DNA from: an uncultured Propionibacteriaceae bacterium
GTDB taxonomy: Bacteria; Actinomycetota; Actinomycetes; Propionibacteriales; Propionibacteriaceae
Reading direction: 5' to 3'
Length of the DNA stretch: 17,598 nucleotides
Assembly: GCA_936924635.1 (NCBI GenBank)
Contig: CAKZHP010000136.1
Location: forward strand, 1 to 17,598
A program made the position numbers and the translations under genes. Shown here in pieces: positions 8,182 through 14,798 of this stretch (the first letter of the stretch is position 1; every line of letters starts with the position of its first letter). Below the pieces are notes generated by a model. It searched no databases, was not told the DNA's origin, and saw only the letters and a program-made list of their open reading frames with translations.

Positions 8182-9371
8182 GCCGCGGCCGGGTCGAGGA
8201 CGACCTTGATGCAGCCGTCATCCTTCCTCTGGAACATCGCGTACGCCTCCGGCGCCGCGTCCAGCGGGAGCCGGTGCGTGGCGAGGTTCTCCAGGTCCAA
8301 GATGTCCCGGTGCTGGTCCATGACGCCGAGCAGCTCGTCGGTCCAGCGGCGTACGTTCGCCTGCCCCATCCGCAGCGTGAGCTGCTTGTCGAACATCGTC
8401 ATCATCGGCATCGGGTCGGCCGACCCTCCGTACACGCCGCTGAGCGACACCGTCCCACCCCGCCGGCACATCTCGATGGCGGAGTGCAGGGCGGCGAGCC
8501 TGTCGATGCCGGCGTGCTCGATCATGGTCTTGCCGATCGTCTTCGGCAGCCGGGACACCGCCCCGAGCACGCCCTCGACGACGGGGTTGCCGTGGGCCTC
8601 CATGCCCACCGCCTCCACCACGCAGTCCGCACCACGGCCGTCGGTGAGGTCACGGACGGCGGCCGCGACGTCCTCGTGCTCCCGCAGGTCCAGCGCCTCG
8701 ATGCCGTGGCGGCGTGCCGCCTCCAGCCGCTCGTCGACCAGGTCGATCCCGATCACGCGGCCCGCACCCTGGATCCGCGCCGCCCGGCTCGCCAGCTGAC
8801 CGACCGGGCCGAGGCCCACCACCGCGACGGTGTCGCCCTCGGTGACCCCGGCGTACGTGACGCCCTGCCACGCCGTGGGCAGGATGTCGGACAGGTAGAG
8901 GTACTGCTCGTCGGAGCCGTCGTGGGGCAGCTTCACGGGCCCGTACTGGGCCTGCGGCACACGGATCCGCTCCGCCTGGCCGCCGGGCACCGCGCCGTAC
9001 AGGGAGGTGTAGCCGAGCAGCGCGGCGCCCGAGCCCTGCTCGCGCACCTGGGTGGTCTCGCACTGCGACTGGAGACCGCGCTCGCACATGAAGCAGCGGC
9101 CGCACGAGATGGTGAACGGCACCACCACGCGGTCGCCGACGCTGAGGTTGCCGACCGCCGAGCCGACCTCCTCGACGATGCCCATGCACTCGTGGCCGAG
9201 GATGTCGCCCTTGGCGAGGTAGGGGGCGAGCACCTTGTACAGGTGCAGGTCGGACCCGCAGATCGCGGTCGACGTCACCCGGACCACCGCGTCGGTCGGC
9301 TCCTGGATCACCGGGTCCGGAACCTCACGGACCTCGACCTTTTCGATCCCTTGCCACGTTACTGCGCGCAC
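8178..9371 (-). CDS. Zinc-dependent alcohol dehydrogenase, glutathione-independent formaldehyde dehydrogenase-like
   Basis: 397 residues from GTG 9371. It is a medium-chain dehydrogenase with catalytic zinc ligands C38 (ICGSDLH) and H60-E61 (GHECMG) and likely D162. Structural zinc cysteines are C90, C93, C96 and C104. The Rossmann motif GLGPVG lies at 186-191. VRAVTWQGIEKVEVREVPDP at the N-terminus and the long insert with AEHAGIDRL-type sequence resemble the formaldehyde-dehydrogenase-like subfamily (threonine/formaldehyde/alcohol dehydrogenases of about 390 residues). The GTG is preferred to the ATG at 9422 because GGAAAGGGG precedes it and the upstream ATG overlaps a probable -10 element. 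It is the first gene of a two-gene operon with the SDR, suggesting linked oxidation steps or aldehyde detoxification (inference). Confidence 0.88.
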   Translation of the reverse strand: MRAVTWQGIEKVEVREVPDPVIQEPTDAVVRVTSTAICGSDLHLYKVLAPYLAKGDILGHECMGIVEEVGSAVGNLSVGDRVVVPFTISCGRCFMCERGLQSQCETTQVREQGSGAALLGYTSLYGAVPGGQAERIRVPQAQYGPVKLPHDGSDEQYLYLSDILPTAWQGVTYAGVTEGDTVAVVGLGPVGQLASRAARIQGAGRVIGIDLVDERLEAARRHGIEALDLREHEDVAAAVRDLTDGRGADCVVEAVGMEAHGNPVVEGVLGAVSRLPKTIGKTMIEHAGIDRLAALHSAIEMCRRGGTVSLSGVYGGSADPMPMMTMFDKQLTLRMGQANVRRWTDELLGVMDQHRDILDLENLATHRLPLDAAPEAYAMFQRKDDGCIKVVLDPAAA

Positions 9372-9420
9372 GCCGATCCCCTTTCCTCGTCCCGAGCCGC
9401 CCGGGTCTGTTTCCGTGGCC

Positions 9421-9426
9421 ATGCTA
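9421..9426 (-). promoter_or_regulatory. Candidate -10 of the dehydrogenase-SDR operon
   Basis: The minus strand reads TAGCAT at 9426-9421. The predicted start is near 9414, giving a leader of about 43 nt that contains the GGAAAGGGG ribosome-binding site before GTG 9371. No good -35 is seen. Nothing gene-like was found between 9427 and 9591. Confidence 0.4.
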
Positions 9427-9591
9427 ACCGGGCGGGCGAGACACCGGCGGGGCATCCCTCCACGGGGGTGTGGACCGGCGCCGGACGCGGCGCGACCGCC
9501 GCACCGAGACGGGGAGGCGGTCGCAGGGATGAGGTCGACTGACGGCGACGTGGGGCTCGGGCAGATGTGTCGCGGCCGGCCCCCAGGGGGA

Positions 9592-9717
9592 TCAGTACGC
9601 CGAGTGGCCGGCGCGGGGGAGTCGGCCGAGGAGCCGGCGCGTACGGGTGCCGGTGTCGGCGACCACGAACTGCCGGGTAAGCGCGCGGGCGGTGTCCGGG
9701 GTCCAGCCGTGGGTCAC
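9592..9717 (-). CDS. Small hypothetical ORF, 41 residues, second of an overlapping pair
   Basis: It begins VTHGWTPDTARALTRQFVVA and ends RAGHSAY before a TGA at 9594-9592. The GTG start overlaps the stop of the upstream small ORF in a GTGA junction, the usual actinobacterial form of translational coupling. Third codon positions are almost all G or C, as in real genes here. The peptide is basic, with TRTRRLLGRLPR near the end. I recognise no family. It could instead be the C-terminal half of one ancestral gene whose N-terminal half is the upstream ORF, separated by a single -1 shift at the AAGTGA. Confidence 0.45.
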   Translation of the reverse strand: MTHGWTPDTARALTRQFVVADTGTRTRRLLGRLPRAGHSAY

Positions 9718-9839
9718 TTGGCGAGGTCCTCGTCGAGCAGGTAGGCGAGGGGGACGTGGGTCTGCAGGCCGCTGGCGCTCATCAGCGACAGCGCGAGGGC
9801 CATCTTCTTCCAGTCGAGCAGGCGTCGTGTGGTGGTCAT
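9714..9839 (-). CDS. Small hypothetical ORF, 41 residues, divergent from the LysR gene
   Basis: It begins MTTTRRLLDWKKMALALSLM and ends LAYLLDEDLAK. Nearly every codon ends in G or C, which supports real coding despite the length. The middle (MALALSLMSASGLQTHVPLAYLL) is hydrophobic, weakly amphipathic and too short for a confident membrane helix. A possible -10 (TATAGG, minus strand 9862-9857) would leave a leader of only about 11 nt, with no Shine-Dalgarno sequence. Its place opposite a LysR gene is where LysR targets usually lie. I recognise no family; it may be an intact small protein or the front half of a split gene. Confidence 0.5.
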   Translation of the reverse strand: MTTTRRLLDWKKMALALSLMSASGLQTHVPLAYLLDEDLAK

Positions 9840-9856
9840 GTATCTAGTGTCCGAGA

Positions 9857-9912
9857 CCTATAACGATGCGTCCAGTAACCACCTTGCAGCTGATCCATGA
9901 CGTACGGTTATG
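9857..9912. promoter_or_regulatory. Divergent control region between the small ORFs and the LysR gene
   Basis: CCTATAAC at 9857-9864 provides overlapping -10-like hexamers on both strands (TATAGG minus, TATAAC plus). An imperfect palindrome, CATGAC-GTACG-GTTATG, with arms at 9896-9901 and 9907-9912, sits just before the preferred LysR start and could be a LysR operator. No clear -35 was found for either direction. Confidence 0.3.
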
Positions 9913-9914
9913 GG

Positions 9915-10841
9915 ATGGACGACCAGGTGCTCCGCTGGTTCCAGCAGGTGGCCGACGGTGCCACGGTGACCGAGGTCGCCGGGCTGGAGATGGTCTCCCA
10001 GCCCGCGGTGTCGCGGGCCCTGACACGTCTCGAGGACGAGGTGGGGGCACCACTCCTGGAGCGGCACGGCCGGGTCCTGCGGATGACCCACGCGGGCGTG
10101 GCGTTCAAGCATCACGTCGACGCGGTGATCCACCATCTCGACGACGGGTTGGCAGCGGTGCAGCAGCTCGTGGAGCCGGAGACCGGCGTGGTCACGGTGC
10201 GCTTCCAGCCCTCGCTCGGCACCTGGCTGGTGCCCGACCTGGTCGGCAGCTTCCGCCGGGTCCACCCCGGGATCAGCTTCGACCTCAAGGCCAAGGGCGA
10301 CGAGTTCGTCCACGTCACCCGGGCCCGCGGAGACATCGACCTGGAGCTCACCACGCTGCGGCCGCCCCCCAGCGACTACGCGTGGCAGCAGGTCGCCACC
10401 GAGCCCCTGCGGCTGCTGGTCCCGGCCGACGACCCGTTGGCGACCCAGGTGAGGACCGACCTGGCGGCGGTGGCCGACGCGCGGTTCGTCATGATGAGCC
10501 CTACGTCGCTGCTGAGCGCCCAGACCGACGCGCTCTGCCGGGCCGCGGGGTTCACGCCGGAGATCGCGCTGGTCGCCGACGACCTGCCGACCGTGAGGGG
10601 CTACGTCGCCGCGGGGCTCGGGGTCGCCGTCGTCCCGGCCCTGTGGGAGGGCACGGGGGAGCCTGCCAGCGGACGCGTCCGTTACCTCGCCATCACCGAC
10701 GAAGGAGCGACCCGCGACGTCGGCATGGTCTGGGCCCGGGAGCGTCAGATGCTGCCCGCGGCCGAGCTCTTCCGCGCCCACGTCATCGACCGCGTCCGAC
10801 GAGGCCGGCTGCCCTCGCCCGTCGCGGTCGGGGAGGCGTGA
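9915..10841 (+). CDS. LysR family transcriptional regulator
   Basis: 308 residues from ATG 9915, normal for LysR regulators. The N-terminal winged helix-turn-helix spans about residues 3-62 and includes VTEVAGLEMVSQPAVSRALTRLEDEVGAPLLER, the standard LysR recognition-helix pattern. The substrate-binding domain follows from about residue 88 (VVTVRFQPSLGTWLVPDLVGSF, then VAAGLGVAVVPALW). The start at 9915 places MDDQVLRWFQQVA where LysR proteins normally begin; ATG 9897 in the same frame is possible. Neither has a good ribosome-binding site. LysR regulators typically control themselves and a divergent target; here the divergent partner is the pair of small ORFs, so the original target may be lost. 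The ligand cannot be predicted. Confidence 0.92.
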   Translation: MDDQVLRWFQQVADGATVTEVAGLEMVSQPAVSRALTRLEDEVGAPLLERHGRVLRMTHAGVAFKHHVDAVIHHLDDGLAAVQQLVEPETGVVTVRFQPSLGTWLVPDLVGSFRRVHPGISFDLKAKGDEFVHVTRARGDIDLELTTLRPPPSDYAWQQVATEPLRLLVPADDPLATQVRTDLAAVADARFVMMSPTSLLSAQTDALCRAAGFTPEIALVADDLPTVRGYVAAGLGVAVVPALWEGTGEPASGRVRYLAITDEGATRDVGMVWARERQMLPAAELFRAHVIDRVRRGRLPSPVAVGEA

Positions 10842-10842
10842 C

Positions 10843-10990
10843 CGGCAGGCACTGGGTCTGCCCTTCGTCAGCGTCGACCTGGCTCGCGGGCTCGACCGGT
10901 GGTGGGACGTCAAGATCGGCGAGGGGCAGGTGCGACCTCCACCGGACGGCCGACCCCACGGTGCAGCTGGCGGCGCTCGCCGCAGCCTGA
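10843..10990 (+). pseudogene. C-terminal remnant of an ATP-grasp-like gene
   Basis: Directly after the LysR stop, one frame reads RQALGLPFVSVDLARGLDRW and then DVKIGEGQV. A second frame continues CDLHRTADPTVQLAALAAA to the TGA at 10988-10990. Joined, they resemble the C-terminal end of small ATP-grasp (DUF4343-type) proteins, where a LPFV-VDLA strand is followed by a I-GDGQVSDLP motif. Only the last 45-50 residues survive, and they contain a frameshift. There is no start codon or ribosome-binding site. The family assignment is from memory of the motif. Confidence 0.45.
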
Positions 10991-11104
10991 CCGCACGGGG
11001 GCTCGCGAGGCTCCTTGCCGGCTCGCGCGCCCGCCACGATGTCAACCCTCCGGGCGGTCGGGGCGTCCTGTGTGCGTCGAGTCGTCGATGCGAAGGGAAG
11101 CTCC

Positions 11105-12133
11105 ATGACAGTCACCACCAGGCTGGCCGGCGCGGCGCTGGCAGGCGCGCTGCTGCTGGGGGGATGCAGCATGGCGTCACCGGCCTCCACCGCGGGGGCA
11201 GGCGCGCCGATGGACAAGGCGGGCCCGCAGGCCACTGCCGCGGGTGGCACCGCCGAGAAGGCCCCGGGCGCCCCCCAGGCCGACGGTCGTCAGATCGCGC
11301 GTACGGCCGCGGTCACGCTGTCGGTCGAGGACGTGCCCGAGGCCGCGTCCCGGCTGCGGCGGGTGGCCGAGGCCCGTGGCGGCGTCATCACCGCCGAGAA
11401 CATCCAGATCACCGACAGCGGGTCGTCGCGGAGCTCGACCGTGACGCTGAGCGTGCCGGCCGACCAGCTGGACGCGACCCTCGGTGACGTCGCCGGGGTC
11501 GGCAAGGTCGTGGTGCGCACAGTCTCGAGCCAGGACGTGACCACGAAGGTCGCCGACGTGGAGGCGCGCATCCGCACCCTGCGAGAGTCCATCGCCCGGA
11601 TGCAGGCGCTGCTCCAGCGGGCCGGCTCCGTGGCCGAGATCGCCCAGGTGGAGGCGGAGCTCACCAAGCGGCAGGCCGAGCTGGAGTCCCTCCTGGCGCA
11701 GCAGAAGGCGCTGTCGCAGATGGTGGACCGCAGCCCGGTGACCGTCACCCTGGTGACCCCGACCCACGTGCCCCAGGTCGACGAGCCCAAGCCCGGCTTC
11801 CTCGGCGGCCTGCAGACCGGGTGGCGCATGCTGGGGAGCTTCATGACCGGCCTGCTCACCGTCGTCGGCGCGCTGATCCCGTTCCTGATCCCGGCCGCGG
11901 TGGTCGGCGTGCCGCTGATCTGGTTCCTGCGCCGTCGGCGGGCCGCACGAGCTGCGGCGGCGCCGGTGCCCGGGCCCGACGGGCCCCAGCCGTTCGTGGC
12001 TCGTACGCTGCGCGAGCCCAGGGCCGGCGGTCAGCGGCCGGGTGAAGGCTCTACCGCGGCCCCCAGGCACACCGTGGGGCCCGGTGAGGAACCGGGACGC
12101 ACCGAGGGAGCCAGCCCCGGCCAGGAGGAGTGA
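11105..12133 (+). CDS. DUF4349 domain-containing lipoprotein
   Basis: 342 residues. The signal peptide MTVTTRLAGAALAGALLLGG ends in the lipobox LLGGC with C21 as the lipidated residue. A disordered Ala/Gly-rich linker (22-60) leads into the DUF4349 domain (about 62-220): RQIARTAAVTLSVEDV, then VPADQLDATLGDVAGVGKVV, a helical coiled-coil hairpin at about 150-205 (DVEARIRTLRESIARMQ, EVEAELTKRQAELESL-type sequence), and a closing strand SPVTVTLVTP. A membrane helix at about 247-275 is followed by RRRR and a disordered, proline-rich cytosolic tail of about 65 residues. The family resembles the periplasmic hairpin of membrane-fusion proteins but has no proven role. ATG 11105 is chosen because GAAGGGAAG precedes it and it starts the signal peptide. 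Confidence 0.88.
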   Translation: MTVTTRLAGAALAGALLLGGCSMASPASTAGAGAPMDKAGPQATAAGGTAEKAPGAPQADGRQIARTAAVTLSVEDVPEAASRLRRVAEARGGVITAENIQITDSGSSRSSTVTLSVPADQLDATLGDVAGVGKVVVRTVSSQDVTTKVADVEARIRTLRESIARMQALLQRAGSVAEIAQVEAELTKRQAELESLLAQQKALSQMVDRSPVTVTLVTPTHVPQVDEPKPGFLGGLQTGWRMLGSFMTGLLTVVGALIPFLIPAAVVGVPLIWFLRRRRAARAAAAPVPGPDGPQPFVARTLREPRAGGQRPGEGSTAAPRHTVGPGEEPGRTEGASPGQEE

Positions 12134-12422
12134 CCGGAGGCCGGGCCAGACGCACGGCACCAGGTAGCGGGACCGGGCGGTCGCTGCGAAGGCAGCGGCT
12201 GCCCGGCTGCATTGTCGCCGCGATGCCCGCAGGGGGCTCCGAGGGCTCGGTGACCCGCGGCGGGAAGGCCGCTCCGCGGGACAGCGCGGTACAGACGGGC
12301 CGACGGGCCACCACCCCTCGTACGGGGAAAGAGGCGGAAACCGCGGGTAGCACCGAGGCGGGGTCGGCAGGATCGGCGTGAGAACCGCGCGCGCTCCGGC
12401 GCGCCTGAGCGAAGGACCCTCC
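12134..12422. other. Gap of 289 bp without a recognisable gene
   Basis: Neither strand shows a frame with a convincing start and codon bias. CCCGCGG 12254-12260 pairs with CCGCGGG 12274-12280 and could be a weak terminator for the lipoprotein gene. The promoter of the sugar kinase gene should be here, but I could not place it. Confidence 0.5.
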
Positions 12423-13496
12423 ATGCAGCTGCGTGACGACGCCCAGTGGGCGATGTGCATCCCGACGTCGATGGGTGTGCGCATCACCCCGGAGAACCAG
12501 CAGCCGGTGCACACGACCGACCGCTACTACATGCAGGCGACGTCGGCGGAGTCGAACGTGGCCAGCGTCGTGTCGTACCTCGGTCTGCCGACCATGGTGC
12601 TCACCAACTTCGTGGCCGACAGCCCGATCTCGCAGTTCATCAAGGCGAACCTGCGCTCGCGCGGCATGTCCTTTCGCGGCCCCGACAAGGAGCAGGGCGA
12701 CGCCTGGGGCTACCGGCACCAGTTCAACATCGCCGACTCCGGGTACGGCAACCGCGGCCCCCGCGTGTGGAACGACCGCGCCGGCGAGGTCGGCCTCGAC
12801 CTGGACACGGCCGACTTCGACCTCGACACGCTGTTCGCCACCGAGGGCGTGAAGATCCTCCACATGTCCGGCCTCGTGGCCGCGCTGTCGGAGAAGTCCA
12901 CCAAGTTCTGCCTCGACGTGGCCCGCGCCGCCAAGGCGAACGGCTGCGCCATCTCCATGGACATGAACTACCGTGCCTCCTTCTGGAAGGGCCGCGAGGA
13001 GCAGCTGCGCAAGGCCTTCGCCGAGATCGCCGCCGAGTGCGACATCCTCATCGGCAACGAGGAGGACTTCCAGCTCTGCCTCGGCATCGAGGGCCCCGAG
13101 GCCGGCGGCGAGGACCTCCACGGGAAGATCGACTCCTTCAAGGAGATGATCGGCCGCATCCGGGAGGCCTACCCGAACGCCCAGTTCATCGCCACCACGC
13201 TGCGCGAGGTGATCTCGGCCAACCGTCACATGTGGGGCATGGTCGTGTACGGGGACGGCGAGTTCCACGTCGCCGAGCCGCGCGAGATCGGCGTGTACGA
13301 CCGCATCGGCGGCGGCGACGGCTCCGTGGGCGGGATGCTGTACGGCATCCTCCAGGGCTGGCCGGCCGAGAAGTGCATGCAGTTCGGCTGGGCCACCGGT
13401 GCCCTCGCGGCGACCAGCATCAACGACTACGGCGCTCCTGCCGACGAGGAGCAGGTCTGGTCGATCTGGAAGGGCAACGCGCGCGTCAAGCGCTGA
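12423..13496 (+). CDS. PfkB-family carbohydrate kinase (2-keto-3-deoxygluconate kinase-like)
   Basis: 357 residues. PfkB kinases phosphorylate sugars with ATP. The C-terminal signature DRIGGGDGSVGGMLYGIL (293-310) places the catalytic base at D299; the usual GAGD is GGGD here. DMNYR at 180-184 matches the D-x-N-x-R motif of KDG kinase-like members, followed by NEEDF at 212-216. The usual N-terminal GG is replaced by SAESNVASVVSYLGL (41-55). The substrate is uncertain: a 2-keto-3-deoxy sugar acid is the best guess, yet no KDPG aldolase or transporter is adjacent. ATG 12423 follows GAAGGA 6 nt upstream. Codon bias is very strong and, unlike the neighbours, the gene contains no CGTACG, suggesting high expression. 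Confidence 0.88.
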   Translation: MQLRDDAQWAMCIPTSMGVRITPENQQPVHTTDRYYMQATSAESNVASVVSYLGLPTMVLTNFVADSPISQFIKANLRSRGMSFRGPDKEQGDAWGYRHQFNIADSGYGNRGPRVWNDRAGEVGLDLDTADFDLDTLFATEGVKILHMSGLVAALSEKSTKFCLDVARAAKANGCAISMDMNYRASFWKGREEQLRKAFAEIAAECDILIGNEEDFQLCLGIEGPEAGGEDLHGKIDSFKEMIGRIREAYPNAQFIATTLREVISANRHMWGMVVYGDGEFHVAEPREIGVYDRIGGGDGSVGGMLYGILQGWPAEKCMQFGWATGALAATSINDYGAPADEEQVWSIWKGNARVKR

Positions 13497-13521
13497 GCCG
13501 CTGAGCAGCAGCACCCTCGGG

Positions 13522-13547
13522 CCCCCGGCGCATCCCGGCGCCGGAGG
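13522..13547 (+). terminator. Possible terminator after the sugar kinase gene
   Basis: A 7-bp stem, CCGGCGC 13525-13531 with GCGCCGG 13538-13544 around the loop ATCCCG, extends by two pairs after one mismatch. There is no T-tract, so it is only a moderate candidate. Confidence 0.4.
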
Positions 13548-13596
13548 TCCGCCCGTCGTCGATCAGAGGGCGGCCCCCGGCCGAGTCGCCCCAGGT

Positions 13597-13627
13597 CCGA
13601 CACGCTTCACCCCTCCCGCACTAGCCT
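13597..13627 (+). promoter_or_regulatory. Candidate promoter of the three-gene membrane operon
   Basis: TAGCCT at 13622-13627 is a reasonable -10. CCGACA at 13597-13602 is a weak -35 with a long 19-bp spacer. The predicted start near 13634 leaves about 20 nt before GTG 13654, which includes the strong ribosome-binding site GAGGAAGGGGG. Confidence 0.4.
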
Positions 13628-13653
13628 GTGCCACGACGAGGAAGGGGGCGGTC

Positions 13654-14271
13654 GTGAGCTATGACCCTTTCGGGATCGGCCAGCGCACCGAACGCGGCAC
13701 GTACGACCCGCGGCGCGAGCCGCGCATCGGGGCGACGCCGACCGGCTCGTCCACCGCTGACATCTTCGGCACCCTGGCCCCGGCGGCCCCCGTGGAGCAG
13801 CCCGCGGCGCGGGGCAGGGCGCGTGCCGACAGCCCTGTGCTCCCCATGGTGCTGCTCGCCGTCAGTGTTGTCCTCTCCGTGCTCGTGGGGGCCTTCGTCT
13901 TCGCCGCGCTGAACGTGATCCGCGTTGCGGATGCCGAGGCGACCCTGGCGACGTCCCGCGCGTTCGTCGACGCGACGATCGTCGTCGCCGTGCTGCTGCT
14001 CGCGACCCTCGTCGGCCACATCGTGATGCGGGGCCGGACGCACCCACCGACCGTGCCCCGCGTGGGCTTCTGGCTCCCCCTCCTGCTCCCGTGGCTGTCC
14101 CTCGTGATCGGGCTCCGGGCAGGTGTCGGGGCACTGGCAGCCCACCTGCGGGCCGACGCAACTGTGGGAGCAGACCTCCGCGGCACCTTCGAGCGACTCC
14201 TCCAGCAGGCGGGCGTCGATCCGGGCTGGGCGACCGACCTCGTCTCGTACCTGCTCGGGCTGGTGAGTTGA
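13654..14271 (+). CDS. Three-helix membrane protein with N-terminal DPFG motif, first gene of the vWA operon
   Basis: 205 residues, no family recognised. GTG 13654 is chosen because GAGGAAGGGGG lies just upstream. The protein starts VSYDPFGIGQRTERG, with the motif D4-P-F-G7. A disordered N-terminal region of about 65 residues is followed by three hydrophobic helices: VLPMVLLAVSVVLSVLVGAF (about 68-90), DATIVVAVLLLATLVGHIV (about 108-126) and FWLPLLLPWLSLVIGL (about 138-155). A C-terminal soluble stretch with VGADLRGTFERLLQQAGVDP ends the protein. The charge pattern suggests a cytosolic N-terminus. Its TGA overlaps the next ATG by one base (TGATG), so translation is coupled. It is probably a membrane partner of the vWA protein. 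Confidence 0.8.
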   Translation: MSYDPFGIGQRTERGTYDPRREPRIGATPTGSSTADIFGTLAPAAPVEQPAARGRARADSPVLPMVLLAVSVVLSVLVGAFVFAALNVIRVADAEATLATSRAFVDATIVVAVLLLATLVGHIVMRGRTHPPTVPRVGFWLPLLLPWLSLVIGLRAGVGALAAHLRADATVGADLRGTFERLLQQAGVDPGWATDLVSYLLGLVS

Positions 14272-14798
14272 TGCCGTACTCGAACCCGTTCGACTCCCCG
14301 CCGATGGCCTCGCAGGCCCCCGGGACATCCCAGACACCCGCGCCGTACGGGTCGCTCGGTACCGCGCCCACGCCTCCAGACCAGGCACGCCCGGATCAGG
14401 CTCCGGCGCTCCCTGGCCCCTTCGGCAGCACCCCCGTCTCCGCAGCGCCCAGCCCGTTCCGGGCAGGGTCCGCCGGGGTCGCCGCGGCCACCGGCCTGAC
14501 CGTGCACCGGCCGCCGGTGCTGATCCTCGCCGCCGGCGTGCTGCTGGCTGTGGCGGGGGCGCTCGGTGCCTGGCTGTCGGGAGCCGTGCCCGTCGCAGCC
14601 GTCGGCTGGCTGCTCGCCGGCCCGGTGGCGTTCGGCCTGCTCGCGCTCTACCAGCACCGTGACGCCGTCGCCCAGTCCCGCGGCGTTTACACCCGTGACC
14701 CGTGGGTCGCGCCCGCCTTCTACGCAGGAGTCGCCCTGTGCTTCGTCGCGGTCTGCGTGTGCGCCATCCGTATCGCCCTCTGGGCGGGGCGGCTGTGA
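14271..14798 (+). CDS. Three-helix membrane protein with N-terminal NPF motif, second gene of the vWA operon
   Basis: 175 residues, no family recognised. It starts MPYSNPFDSPPMASQ, with N5-P-F7-D8. Two more PF motifs follow in the same disordered, Pro/Ala-rich segment: GPFG at 49-52 and SPFR at 61-64. After about residue 80 come three hydrophobic helices: PVLILAAGVLLAVAGALGAW, VAAVGWLLAGPVAFGLLALY and VAPAFYAGVALCFVAVCVCAI. The plan is the same as its upstream neighbour: a disordered N-terminus with a PF motif, then three helices. The start is fixed by the TGATG junction with the previous gene. The end overlaps the vWA gene by a GTGA junction. Translation of all three genes should therefore be coupled. 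Confidence 0.8.
   Translation: MPYSNPFDSPPMASQAPGTSQTPAPYGSLGTAPTPPDQARPDQAPALPGPFGSTPVSAAPSPFRAGSAGVAAATGLTVHRPPVLILAAGVLLAVAGALGAWLSGAVPVAAVGWLLAGPVAFGLLALYQHRDAVAQSRGVYTRDPWVAPAFYAGVALCFVAVCVCAIRIALWAGRL

Noticed and set aside
9372..9455. N-terminal extension of the zinc dehydrogenase from upstream start codons
   Set aside because: GTG 9371 has a good ribosome-binding site and fits the family N-terminus; the upstream ATG at 9422 overlaps a probable -10.
12130..12381. Plus-strand frame of 83 codons after the DUF4349 gene
   Set aside because: Arg/Gly/Thr-rich composition, no ribosome-binding site, and A/T-ending and rare codons; probably non-coding.
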